Source: Acidobacteriota bacterium
GTDB taxonomy: Bacteria > Acidobacteriota > Terriglobia > Bryobacterales > Bryobacteraceae
NCBI GenBank assembly: GCA_947505565.1
Contig: CANNLB010000106.1
Span: 1-7,394 of the forward strand
Reading direction: 5' to 3'
DNA: 7,394 nt
Both the position numbers and the translations under genes were made by a program. This document shows positions 1 to 5,538 of this stretch, one piece after another (position 1 is the stretch's first letter; each line of letters begins with the position of its first letter). A model generated the notes under the pieces. That model was not told the origin of the DNA and made no database searches. It saw only the letters and a program-made list of their open reading frames with translations.

Positions 1-1
1 A

Positions 2-133
2 GAAGAGGAAATTGACCGCCTGGGCCAAGCCTTGTCGGCACAGAGCGAGCAACTGGAAGCGTTGCGGCGGCAGTTTGGTTTTGAGAAGCAGGACGTGAAC
101 GTAGACTTAGGTCCGCTCGGGTCGCTGTTTTAG
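2..133 (+). CDS. gvpK: Gas vesicle protein GvpK, C-terminal fragment (5' end outside window)
   Basis: An open frame enters from the left edge and ends at a TAG at 131-133, giving the last 43 residues of a protein. It starts with an acidic amphipathic helix (EEEIDRLGQALSAQSEQLEA) and ends DLGPLGSLF. GvpK proteins typically finish with a similar helix followed by an LDLGPLGxLL-type tail, so the match is specific although only the end is seen. GvpK is a conserved accessory protein needed for gas vesicle assembly, not a shell subunit. The stop codon shares bases with the ribosome binding site of the following gvpJ, so the two genes are almost certainly co-transcribed and probably translationally coupled. 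The piece is too short to judge whether the whole gene is intact. Confidence 0.82.
   Translation, partial: EEEIDRLGQALSAQSEQLEALRRQFGFEKQDVNVDLGPLGSLF
10..50. other. Acidic helix region of GvpK near the window edge
   Basis: This part of the gvpK fragment encodes the Glu/Gln/Leu-rich helix that precedes the conserved tail. It is listed because it and the tail together are the only grounds for naming the truncated gene. Confidence 0.4.
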
Positions 134-137
134 GAGG
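132..137 (+). promoter_or_regulatory. gvpJ ribosome binding site that decides the start codon
   Basis: A perfect AGGAGG overlaps the gvpK stop codon. Two in-frame ATGs follow, at 140 and 146. The first lies only 2 bases after the motif, too close for normal initiation. The second lies 8 bases after it, in the usual range. Translation is therefore expected to start at 146. Confidence 0.7.
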
Positions 138-145
138 AGATGACA

Positions 146-517
146 ATGGCGAGTTCCATACAGCACGGAGTTCAGAGTTCCACCCTGGCTGACGTACTTG
201 AACGGGTTTTGGACAAAGGCGTGGTGGTGGCGGGCGACATTCGGGTTCGAATCGCCGACATTGAATTGATTGCTATCCAGATTCGGCTGGTCGTCTGTTC
301 GGTCGACAAGGCGCGGGAGATGGGGATGGACTGGTGGGTGAACAACCCGACCTACCAGAAGCTAAGCGACCAGACCATTGATGGAGGCGGTCTGGCCCGT
401 CTCGAGGCGGCTTTGACGCGGATGGAGCAACGGCTCGATCGACTCGAGCCGTTAGCTCCGGCGCTCGAAGCCCAGCAAACCGCCCAAACCGGCCAATTCG
501 AGCTGCATTCGGATTAG
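146..517 (+). CDS. gvpJ: Gas vesicle protein GvpJ (GvpA-family accessory protein)
   Basis: The 123-residue product has the GvpA-family core at about residues 12-66: SSTLADVLERVLDKGVVVAG, then an amphipathic strand pair (DIRVRIADIELIAIQIRLVV), then SVDKAREMGMDWW. The 'AGDI' turn and the 'SVDKAxEMGxxWW' ending are typical of the GvpJ branch rather than the major shell protein GvpA, which lacks the WW segment. Residues about 83-112 form a charged heptad-like helix (LARLEAALTRMEQRLDRLEP), a tail that shell proteins do not have. GvpJ-type proteins are minor components thought to help nucleate vesicles or form their tips. The start at 146 is chosen because of its spacing to AGGAGG. The gene lies 12 bases after gvpK in the same direction. 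Its last 66 bases overlap, on the opposite strand, the end of the small gene at 452-799. Third codon positions look less G/C-biased than in the che genes. GvpM or GvpS naming is possible, as these paralogues intergrade. Confidence 0.88.
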   Translation: MASSIQHGVQSSTLADVLERVLDKGVVVAGDIRVRIADIELIAIQIRLVVCSVDKAREMGMDWWVNNPTYQKLSDQTIDGGGLARLEAALTRMEQRLDRLEPLAPALEAQQTAQTGQFELHSD

Positions 518-799
518 CTGATCGGTGTACTCCGAGACCGCCAGGCTGAGCCGGAGGAAAGAGGTGGCTTCGCCCGCCGCTTGTTCGAGGAGCTGAGCGA
601 GCGATGCGCGCTCGGACGGCCCAGATTCGGCGGCTAGATATAATTCCACCTCTTTAACTACCTCGGCCAGCGCCCCGATTAGCTTTCGCTCCTCGCCGCG
701 CTGTTCGATCAAGGCGGTGATCTGATAGCTCATCGCCAAATAGTTGTACTCCAGATTTCGCTGCTCACTCTCTGAGCGCGTCCAAACCGCCTTGGGCAT
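452..799 (-). CDS. Small unrecognised helical protein with one Tyr-rich repeat
   Basis: I do not recognise this 115-residue protein. Residues about 16-56 contain LEYNYLAMSYQITALIEQ, clearly related to the two repeats of the neighbouring gene at 810-1226, so the pair are paralogues. The rest is predicted helical: a Leu/Ala/Glu-rich stretch to about residue 85, then an amphipathic segment (EYTDQLIRMQLELAGLGGLL) and a basic end. There is no signal peptide, membrane span or catalytic motif. An open frame runs further upstream, but the ATG at 799 is preferred: AGGA lies 8 bases before it, it falls 10 bases after the stop of the upstream gene, and the extension would overlap that gene. The 3' end overlaps gvpJ convergently by 66 bp. 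The shared repeat and tight spacing argue that the gene is real. Its role is unknown; operon position suggests a link to the chemotaxis cluster. Confidence 0.72.
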   Translation of the reverse strand: MPKAVWTRSESEQRNLEYNYLAMSYQITALIEQRGEERKLIGALAEVVKEVELYLAAESGPSERASLAQLLEQAAGEATSFLRLSLAVSEYTDQLIRMQLELAGLGGLLGFERRS

Positions 800-809
800 G
801 GCGGATATC

Positions 810-1226
810 CTAGACCAAAGCGGCCCGAAGATCCTGGATTTCGCTCTGCAAGCGGCTGAGTCGGTCCGTGAGAAAGGGCGTCTCGGGCCCTCCCATGCCG
901 CTGGGACGGTTCCAGCAGAGCTTCCGGCCGAGTTCGTCAAGTTGGGTCTGCATGGATTGGAACTCGTGGGCGAGCGAATACGCTGCCGTTTTCTGTTGCA
1001 GAAGCTCTTGGATGCGGTAGGCGGCGGCGAGATAATCGTACTCGCGGTCGCGCGGGTCTTCGGCGCTGACGGCTTCCCGTGCCAGATCGAGTAGCTTGAA
1101 GTGCAGTTGTTCGATCTCGCCTTGGACGCTGTAGGCGGCCGTCTTCTTCTGGAGCAAATCCTCGATTTGGTAGGAAAGGCTCAAATAATCATATTCATAG
1201 TCACGTTCAGTTTTCTTCGGAGGCAT
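810..1226 (-). CDS. Small unrecognised protein with two Tyr-rich coiled-coil repeats
   Basis: I do not recognise this 138-residue protein. It is built from two copies of a repeat of about 40 residues. Copy one (about 10-50) reads YEYDYLSLSYQIEDLLQKKT and copy two (about 62-102) reads REYDYLAAAYRIQELLQQKT. Both continue with AAYS and then an amphipathic helix. A linker with Pro and Gly (about 104-118) leads to a short C-terminal helix (DRLSRLQSEIQDLRAALV). The consensus is E-Y-[DN]-Y-L-x3-Y-x-I-x2-L-[LI]. The protein is soluble, with no signal peptide or membrane segment. AGAGGG sits 8 bases before the ATG. An 80-base gap separates it from cheY upstream, without an obvious terminator, so it is probably the penultimate gene of the chemotaxis operon, although its own promoter cannot be excluded. 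The paired repeats suggest a helical hairpin or bundle that binds a partner; that is inference only. Confidence 0.8.
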   Translation of the reverse strand: MPPKKTERDYEYDYLSLSYQIEDLLQKKTAAYSVQGEIEQLHFKLLDLAREAVSAEDPRDREYDYLAAAYRIQELLQQKTAAYSLAHEFQSMQTQLDELGRKLCWNRPSGMGGPETPFLTDRLSRLQSEIQDLRAALV

Positions 1227-1306
1227 GTGTTTTTCCCTCTATTTGATTTATCGGAGCGTTCCGCCCGGATGTTAGTAATTTTCGTCGGAATCCTTACCGT
1301 GCCACG

Positions 1307-1675
1307 TTACCGGGTCACCTTACCGATGACCTCGAGCAATTGGTTAGGCTGAAACGGCTTGACGATCCAGCCTGTCGCCCCGGCCGACTTGCCCCGGAGC
1401 TTCATGTCCGGACTGGATTCGGTGGTCAGGAGAATGATGGGGACCGCGCGGCCCGAGGCCAGTGCGCGGATCTGGCGAGTCAATTCGAGGCCGTCCATGC
1501 GGGGCATGTTCAGGTCGGTGAGTACAAGATCGACGGTTGGGCTTTTCCGAAATTTCTCGAGCGCCTCGACTCCGTCGGCCGCTTCAAGCACCTCGAAACC
1601 GGAGTTCTTGAGGGTCACCCCGACCATTTGGCGCATGGTCGAGGAGTCATCGACAGTTAGTATTGTTTTCGGCAT
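1307..1675 (-). CDS. cheY: CheY-type single-domain response regulator
   Basis: The 122-residue product is one receiver domain from end to end, with no output domain. The acidic pocket is D9-D10 (TVDDSSTMR), the phospho-acceptor is D54 (VLTDLNMP), the switch Thr is T84 (ILLTTESS) and the conserved Lys is K106 (WIVKPF). W103 falls where enteric CheY has its switch aromatic (Tyr106). All residues needed for phosphorylation by a CheA-type kinase and for the conformational change are present. AGGAA lies 5 bases before the ATG. The gene follows the receptor-like gene by 40 bases in the same direction, so it is part of the same operon. In such clusters this protein carries the output to a motor or other effector; which one cannot be told here because no flagellar or pilus gene is in view. 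Assignment to the CheY group rather than another stand-alone receiver rests on both sequence and context. Confidence 0.92.
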   Translation of the reverse strand: MPKTILTVDDSSTMRQMVGVTLKNSGFEVLEAADGVEALEKFRKSPTVDLVLTDLNMPRMDGLELTRQIRALASGRAVPIILLTTESSPDMKLRGKSAGATGWIVKPFQPNQLLEVIGKVTR

Positions 1676-1685
1676 AATGTTTCCT

Positions 1686-1698
1686 GAGGCCGAGCCTC
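1686..1698 (-). promoter_or_regulatory. Small GC hairpin just upstream of the cheY ribosome binding site
   Basis: GAGGC-TCG-GCCTC can form a 5-bp stem with a 3-base loop in the 40-base gap between the receptor-like gene and cheY, immediately before AGGAA. No T-run follows, so it is not a standard intrinsic terminator. It could affect cheY translation or mRNA processing, or be chance in GC-rich DNA. Confidence 0.25.
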
Positions 1699-1715
1699 GC
1701 GACTAGGGTTGGAAA

Positions 1716-3614
1716 TTAAAACAGTTCAACTGAGCCGCCGTTGGTCGGTTCCTCGCCGCTGGGCAGTTCCAGCGGGCTGGCGGGCCCCGGGCGGGCGGCG
1801 CGGTCGTGCAGTGCGCGTTCGGAGGCGGTTGTGTACCGGCTCCGAAGATCGGCCAAGCGAGCCTCGGTGCGGGGTAAAAAGTGGGAGTAGAGCGGTAGCC
1901 GGGCGGTGTCGCGCGCGATCGTAAGCAGTCGGCGGCGCAAAGTCGGGGCCACCGCGAAAGCCTCGCCGATGCCTTCGATCTCCGCCTGTACCTCGGCGAG
2001 GCCTTGCCGCAGCTCCCCGGCTGGTCCGGCGACCGCCGCCACACGGCCCCGCAACTCGCCCGCCGCAACGCCCAAGGAGGCACCGATGCCGGTTGAGCGG
2101 TCGAGCAACTCCTCGCCGAGCAGACCGCGGGCGGTTGAGCCGGTCTGGGCGGCCTCGGCCAGCGCCGAGAGGTCGCCTTCGAGGGTGGTGAACTCAAGAG
2201 CCCGGCGGGCCGAGATCGCTTTGGCGTCGCGGGAGATCGCCCCGGCCTCAGCACCAAGGATATCGAGAGCGCTGGCTGCGCCGGTGCGCGCCGAATGGAT
2301 TTGGGCGTTGACGGCCGAAAGCGCGAGATCGGAATCGATCGTCCGAATCTCGGACCGGTAGGAAGAGAATAAACTCCGGATGGTCGCCGTCGACCTCTTA
2401 AGCGCCGGGGCGATCAGTTCCCGCTCGGTGTCGAGCGTCGAGCGAACCAAACTGGCGATCCGGTCGAGCGTCCCGGCGAGGAGGGCCAAGGCGCTGTCGC
2501 TCGAAGCGCCGCCGCCGGAAGCGTCATGCCAAGCGTCGCGCGAAGCGCCGCTTGCCGCGCGGAAGCCGAGCGAATCCACAAGCGCCGTCAGTCCGGCCAT
2601 CGTCCGGGTAAGCCCGTCCCGCAATCCTGCGAGGGCCTCGGCGATCGATTCTTCAATGCCGGCCAGTTGTTCGGCTTCAAGAGCCGTAACCCGGCAAACG
2701 AAGGCGATCACTGGGGGGCCGGTCGCCGGGCCGTCGAGTTCGGCATCGACCGCCGCGGCCAACTCAGCCAAGGCCGCGCAGCAATGTTCGATGCGCTGAC
2801 GGACTGAATCATGGCTTTGCAAGGCGACTACGACCTGTCCGACGCAGCCGAAGATGACCGGCTTCAGGCCCGCGATCTCGGCGCCAAGGGCCCGCAATCG
2901 GACCTGTTCCTCGCCCAGTTGCCGCAGTCCCTGACGGCACGCCTCCTGCTGTTCGACCGCCTGACTCCGATGCCGGTCGAGAGCGACGAGCAGCTCCTGG
3001 TTCTCGCGGGCGGCCTGGCTGCTCGATTCGGCGATCTGGTCCGCTTGGCGGTCAAGCCAGTCGCGGAGCCGCTGATTAATTTTCCGCAGCTCCTCGGCGA
3101 GGGTCTCCGAACTGCCCCGGGCGTCGAGGGCCGTCGCCGTGCCATCGATGCTCAGCAGAGTCGCCAAGGGTCCGAGCGATCGCAGCATGGTATGGAGTTC
3201 ATGCTGTCCGTGAGCGAGGCTGGCCAACTGCAGAGCGGTGCGGTCGAGCCCGGCGATTACTTGGCGATGCGCCCCGGCGGCCTCGGCGAGCAGACCGAAG
3301 GCGGGCGTGGCAACATCATGGGCCGCCTGAATGTTCCCGCCGATCAGTTCGCCGGTTGAGGCTTCTTCAATCGCGCGGCCGGCTTGGCCGAGCGCGTCGA
3401 GCAAACGGTAGCTGTCGGCGGCGAAGTTGCCAATCCGCAGGAATCCGGCTTCGGTTCGCTCGCTCCAACCAATCAGAGCGGCGCATTCGACTTTCATCTG
3501 GGCTATCTGGGAGCGGAGTTCGCCACGCTCGGCGGCGGCACCGCGGCGGAGCTGCAAAGCTCGACCGACGAGGTAATCAATAGCCACGGGAACGGCGGGA
3601 AGCGACCAGGACAT
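1716..3614 (-). CDS. Divergent receptor-like (MCP-related) coiled-coil signalling protein
   Basis: The product, 632 residues from the ATG at 3614, is almost entirely Ala/Leu/Glu/Arg-rich helix resembling a chemoreceptor signalling domain. Two segments recall the receptor hairpin tip: about 150-168 (LATLLSIDGTATALDARGS) and about 427-460 (SAVNAQIHSARTGAASALDI). Both are degenerate against the canonical tip of the receptor in this same cluster. Between them, residues 264-277 read ALQSHDSVRQRIEH, similar to an LQFxDxxRQ motif I recall from some receptor-like proteins. No sensor domain is evident. Residues 3-20 are mildly hydrophobic but contain Asp, so an N-terminal membrane anchor is doubtful. 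The Gly/Ser patch near 363-372 may be a linker. The frame extends upstream to a GTG at 3743, but that part looks non-coding. Only a distant AGGAAAGG (18 bases away) precedes the chosen ATG, so the start is not firm. The role is probably scaffolding or signalling in the che array; function unproven. Confidence 0.75.
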   Translation of the reverse strand: MSWSLPAVPVAIDYLVGRALQLRRGAAAERGELRSQIAQMKVECAALIGWSERTEAGFLRIGNFAADSYRLLDALGQAGRAIEEASTGELIGGNIQAAHDVATPAFGLLAEAAGAHRQVIAGLDRTALQLASLAHGQHELHTMLRSLGPLATLLSIDGTATALDARGSSETLAEELRKINQRLRDWLDRQADQIAESSSQAARENQELLVALDRHRSQAVEQQEACRQGLRQLGEEQVRLRALGAEIAGLKPVIFGCVGQVVVALQSHDSVRQRIEHCCAALAELAAAVDAELDGPATGPPVIAFVCRVTALEAEQLAGIEESIAEALAGLRDGLTRTMAGLTALVDSLGFRAASGASRDAWHDASGGGASSDSALALLAGTLDRIASLVRSTLDTERELIAPALKRSTATIRSLFSSYRSEIRTIDSDLALSAVNAQIHSARTGAASALDILGAEAGAISRDAKAISARRALEFTTLEGDLSALAEAAQTGSTARGLLGEELLDRSTGIGASLGVAAGELRGRVAAVAGPAGELRQGLAEVQAEIEGIGEAFAVAPTLRRRLLTIARDTARLPLYSHFLPRTEARLADLRSRYTTASERALHDRAARPGPASPLELPSGEEPTNGGSVELF

Positions 3615-3870
3615 ACTTACTGAATTTATCGGCCTTTCCTGTCCAAATGTGAGCTTTCCTCGGGCCGCTGGGCTCGCCGGGCGGGCCGCGAAGGCAGTGG
3701 TCAGGGCCAATGGCGATTCCACCGAGCCCAGCAAACACAGCACTCGGGGCGAGGACGGGGGTGATTCCGTTCGAGGATCCGCTTGCTCTCTGGCGGCAAG
3801 TCAAAACAAAGCAAGGCTTTGCGCAGCAGAATCCGATTGCACGGGCCCGGCATGGTCCGCTCGCCGACCC
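3615..3870. other. Stretch without a convincing gene, upstream of the receptor-like gene
   Basis: Open frames cross this stretch on both strands, but none shows domain similarity or the codon pattern of the neighbouring genes. It contains the tail end of the open frame of the broken CheW-like gene and the leader of the receptor-like gene. An AT-richer patch at about 3615-3640 just before the ATG could hold a promoter, but I see no convincing -35/-10 pair. Confidence 0.4.
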
Positions 3871-4420
3871 GGTTGAATGGGGCGAATGGGACGAACCGGT
3901 CCACTGCGGGGATGACTCGCCGCGACCCGTAGAAGCGCGCGGTCAGACGGCGGGCCGGCACAAGACCCCGTTCGATCTCGGCGAGCGTATACTCACCTGG
4001 CGGGGCCCTCGCGAGGGCTGCAGCCCACCGATCCGTCGCCAGAATGGCGAAGGAGCGCAGCGCCAGTTCGACCCCCGCATGCTTGGCGCGTGCGGTTTCT
4101 GGCCGGAGGCGCAGGACGTCGACCAGACCAAAGGACTTGGCTCCGGCGCCAAGATCGGGCAGGGCCACCTCGGCCAGCGCGTCAAGCGGGCGGCCGTCAC
4201 GTAGGAATCTGGCTTGGTGGGAGGCGCGCGCGTCGACGAACCTCCGCTTGGCTCCGCCCGGGGAGGGGCTGCCATGGCGGCGGTAAGGGGCATCCCTCGC
4301 GATGGGCGAGCGGGGCAAGGCACGCCGCGATCCGATACTCCTTGCCGGCGAACAGGATTCCCGCCCTACTAGCCGGATGACGTAGGCTTACTGAGTGGTC
4401 GGCAGAGATTCGAGCATCAT
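3701..4420 (-). pseudogene. Probable broken CheW-like coupling protein gene
   Basis: Pieces resembling a CheW domain occur here in order but in two reading frames. An ATG at 4420 overlaps the cheB stop (ATGATG) and opens MMLESLPTTQ, then meets TAA at 4390-4388. A second frame from about 4361 reads GILFAGKEYRIAACLAPLAH then a Pro-rich stretch, like the first CheW strands, with strongly G/C-ending codons but no start codon of its own. From about 4240 the first frame resumes with ARFLRDGRPLDALAE, RSFAILATDRWAAALA and finally RLTARFYGSRRVIPAVDRFV, ending near 3880; this resembles the second half of CheW. The frame then stays open to TGA at 3701, but that tail (many Cys and Trp, less G/C-biased codons) looks non-coding. 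CheW links receptors to CheA, and this is a normal place for it. Alternatives are sequencing or assembly errors in a live gene, or an intact but unrelated protein from a later start. Confidence 0.45.
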
Positions 4421-5496
4421 ACCCGCAAACGGTCGGCGATTGCCTTCGCGAGGTCGGCGAGAGGGACGATTGAGTGGGGCAGGCCGGAACGGACGATCGC
4501 CCCCGGCATTCCCCACACGACGCTCGAGGCCTGATCCTGGACGAGGAGTTCAACCCCGGCCCCGTGGAGTTCAGCCGCGCCGAGCAGGCCGTCCTGGCCC
4601 ATGCCCGTAAGGACCACCCCGAGGGCGGCCGAGCCGAAAAGAGGCGCCGCGCTGCGGAAGAGGACGTCGACAGCCGGTCGGCAGGAGTTTTCTGGTGGAC
4701 CGTCGTCGAGGCGGATCCGGACGCCGGAGGGCGACGGCGCCAGCTTGAGATGGCGACCACCCGGCGCCAGATAGACCGTACCGTTAGTCAACAGTTCGCC
4801 ATCGGTGGCCTCCCGGACGGCGAGCGCACAGGTCTCGTTCAGCCGGTTGGCGAGCGGCGCGGTGAACAGGGCAGGCATGTGCTGGACGATCACCACGGGG
4901 GCCGGCAGGGTCGCCGGCAGGCGCGTGAGGATCTGATGGAGCGCATGGGGGCCGCCGGTCGAGGTGCCGATCAAGACGAGGCGGGGCGCCGGGCGCCGGG
5001 GCGGCGGGGGCATCCCGGTCGCCCGTGGTATTCCGATCGGCTGCGGTGGTCCCGCCGGCCGCAGGACCGGACCGGGACGGCCCAGAGACCGCAAGATCGG
5101 CAAGAGTTGGCCGCGTAGAATCTCGAGCGTAGCGGCGGCGCCGGCCGCCCCGGCCGGTTTGGAGCAACAGCCAACGGCGCCGCGGGAAAGCGCCTCGACC
5201 GTCTGCACCGCGCCGGTCTGGGTGGCGCTGCTTAACATAACGACCGGCAGGCTCGGATGCAGGTGACAGATCGCCGACAAGACGTCGAGACCTCCCATGC
5301 CGGGCATTTCGACATCGAGGGTGACGATGCCGGGGGCGCAGGATTCGATTTTGGCCAAGGCGGCACGGCCGTCGGCGGCGATGCCGGCCACTTCAAAGTC
5401 CGGTTCGTCGCCGATCAACCGGACGAGCAGTTGCCGCATGACGACAGAATCGTCGACGACGAGCACCCGGATTTTTCCTAATGACGAGGGCGGCAT
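4417..5496 (-). CDS. cheB: Chemotaxis protein-glutamate methylesterase/deamidase CheB
   Basis: CheB removes methyl groups from receptor glutamates (and deamidates some glutamines) to reset receptors during adaptation. The 359-residue product has the full two-domain layout. The N-terminal receiver spans residues 8-125, with D15-D16 (VVDDS), phospho-acceptor D61 (TLDVEMPGMGG), S89 (VMLSS) and K113 (CSKP). A Gly/Ala/Pro/Arg-rich linker follows (about 138-170). The C-terminal esterase domain has the catalytic triad S179 (IGTSTGGP), H206 (VQHMP) and D302 (GMGQDG). The length is close to that of enteric CheB (about 350). Nothing is missing, so it should be active and controlled by phosphorylation. 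It starts 42 bases after the receptor gene stop with only a weak ribosome binding site; the start is supported because the receiver begins at residue 8. Its stop overlaps the ATG of the damaged CheW-like gene. The partner methyltransferase CheR is not in the window. Confidence 0.96.
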   Translation of the reverse strand: MPPSSLGKIRVLVVDDSVVMRQLLVRLIGDEPDFEVAGIAADGRAALAKIESCAPGIVTLDVEMPGMGGLDVLSAICHLHPSLPVVMLSSATQTGAVQTVEALSRGAVGCCSKPAGAAGAAATLEILRGQLLPILRSLGRPGPVLRPAGPPQPIGIPRATGMPPPPRRPAPRLVLIGTSTGGPHALHQILTRLPATLPAPVVIVQHMPALFTAPLANRLNETCALAVREATDGELLTNGTVYLAPGGRHLKLAPSPSGVRIRLDDGPPENSCRPAVDVLFRSAAPLFGSAALGVVLTGMGQDGLLGAAELHGAGVELLVQDQASSVVWGMPGAIVRSGLPHSIVPLADLAKAIADRLRV

Positions 5497-5538
5497 AAGT
5501 CTGCTGATCGAGAGGACGGCAGTGGGCGAAGGGGCAGC

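Noticed and set aside
800..940. Upstream extension of the second small repeat gene to 940
   Set aside because: It would overlap the preceding gene by more than 100 bases in another frame, reads as low-complexity Ser/Arg/Pro, and the ATG at 799 has better spacing to AGGA.
1227..1306. Possible terminator or promoter between cheY and the first repeat gene
   Set aside because: Only a 4-bp inverted repeat (CGGA/TCCG) is present, with no T-run, and no convincing -35/-10 pair could be picked out.
2811..3359. Plus-strand open frame of 182 codons inside the receptor-like gene
   Set aside because: Antisense to a continuous helical coding region; no start signal or recognised motif.
3615..3743. N-terminal extension of the receptor-like protein from a GTG at 3743, faintly like a signal peptide
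   Set aside because: The extension is Pro/Ala-rich without a proper positively charged start or clean hydrophobic core, and nothing following it looks secreted.
3710..4204. Plus-strand open frame of 164 codons in the region between cheB and the receptor-like gene
   Set aside because: No domain similarity, no clear ribosome binding site, and the opposite strand gives the better CheW-like signal and G/C-ending codons.
4474..5118. Plus-strand open frame of 214 codons
   Set aside because: Fully antisense to cheB, whose catalytic residues are all intact. The Arg/Gly-rich low-complexity product is typical of a shadow frame.
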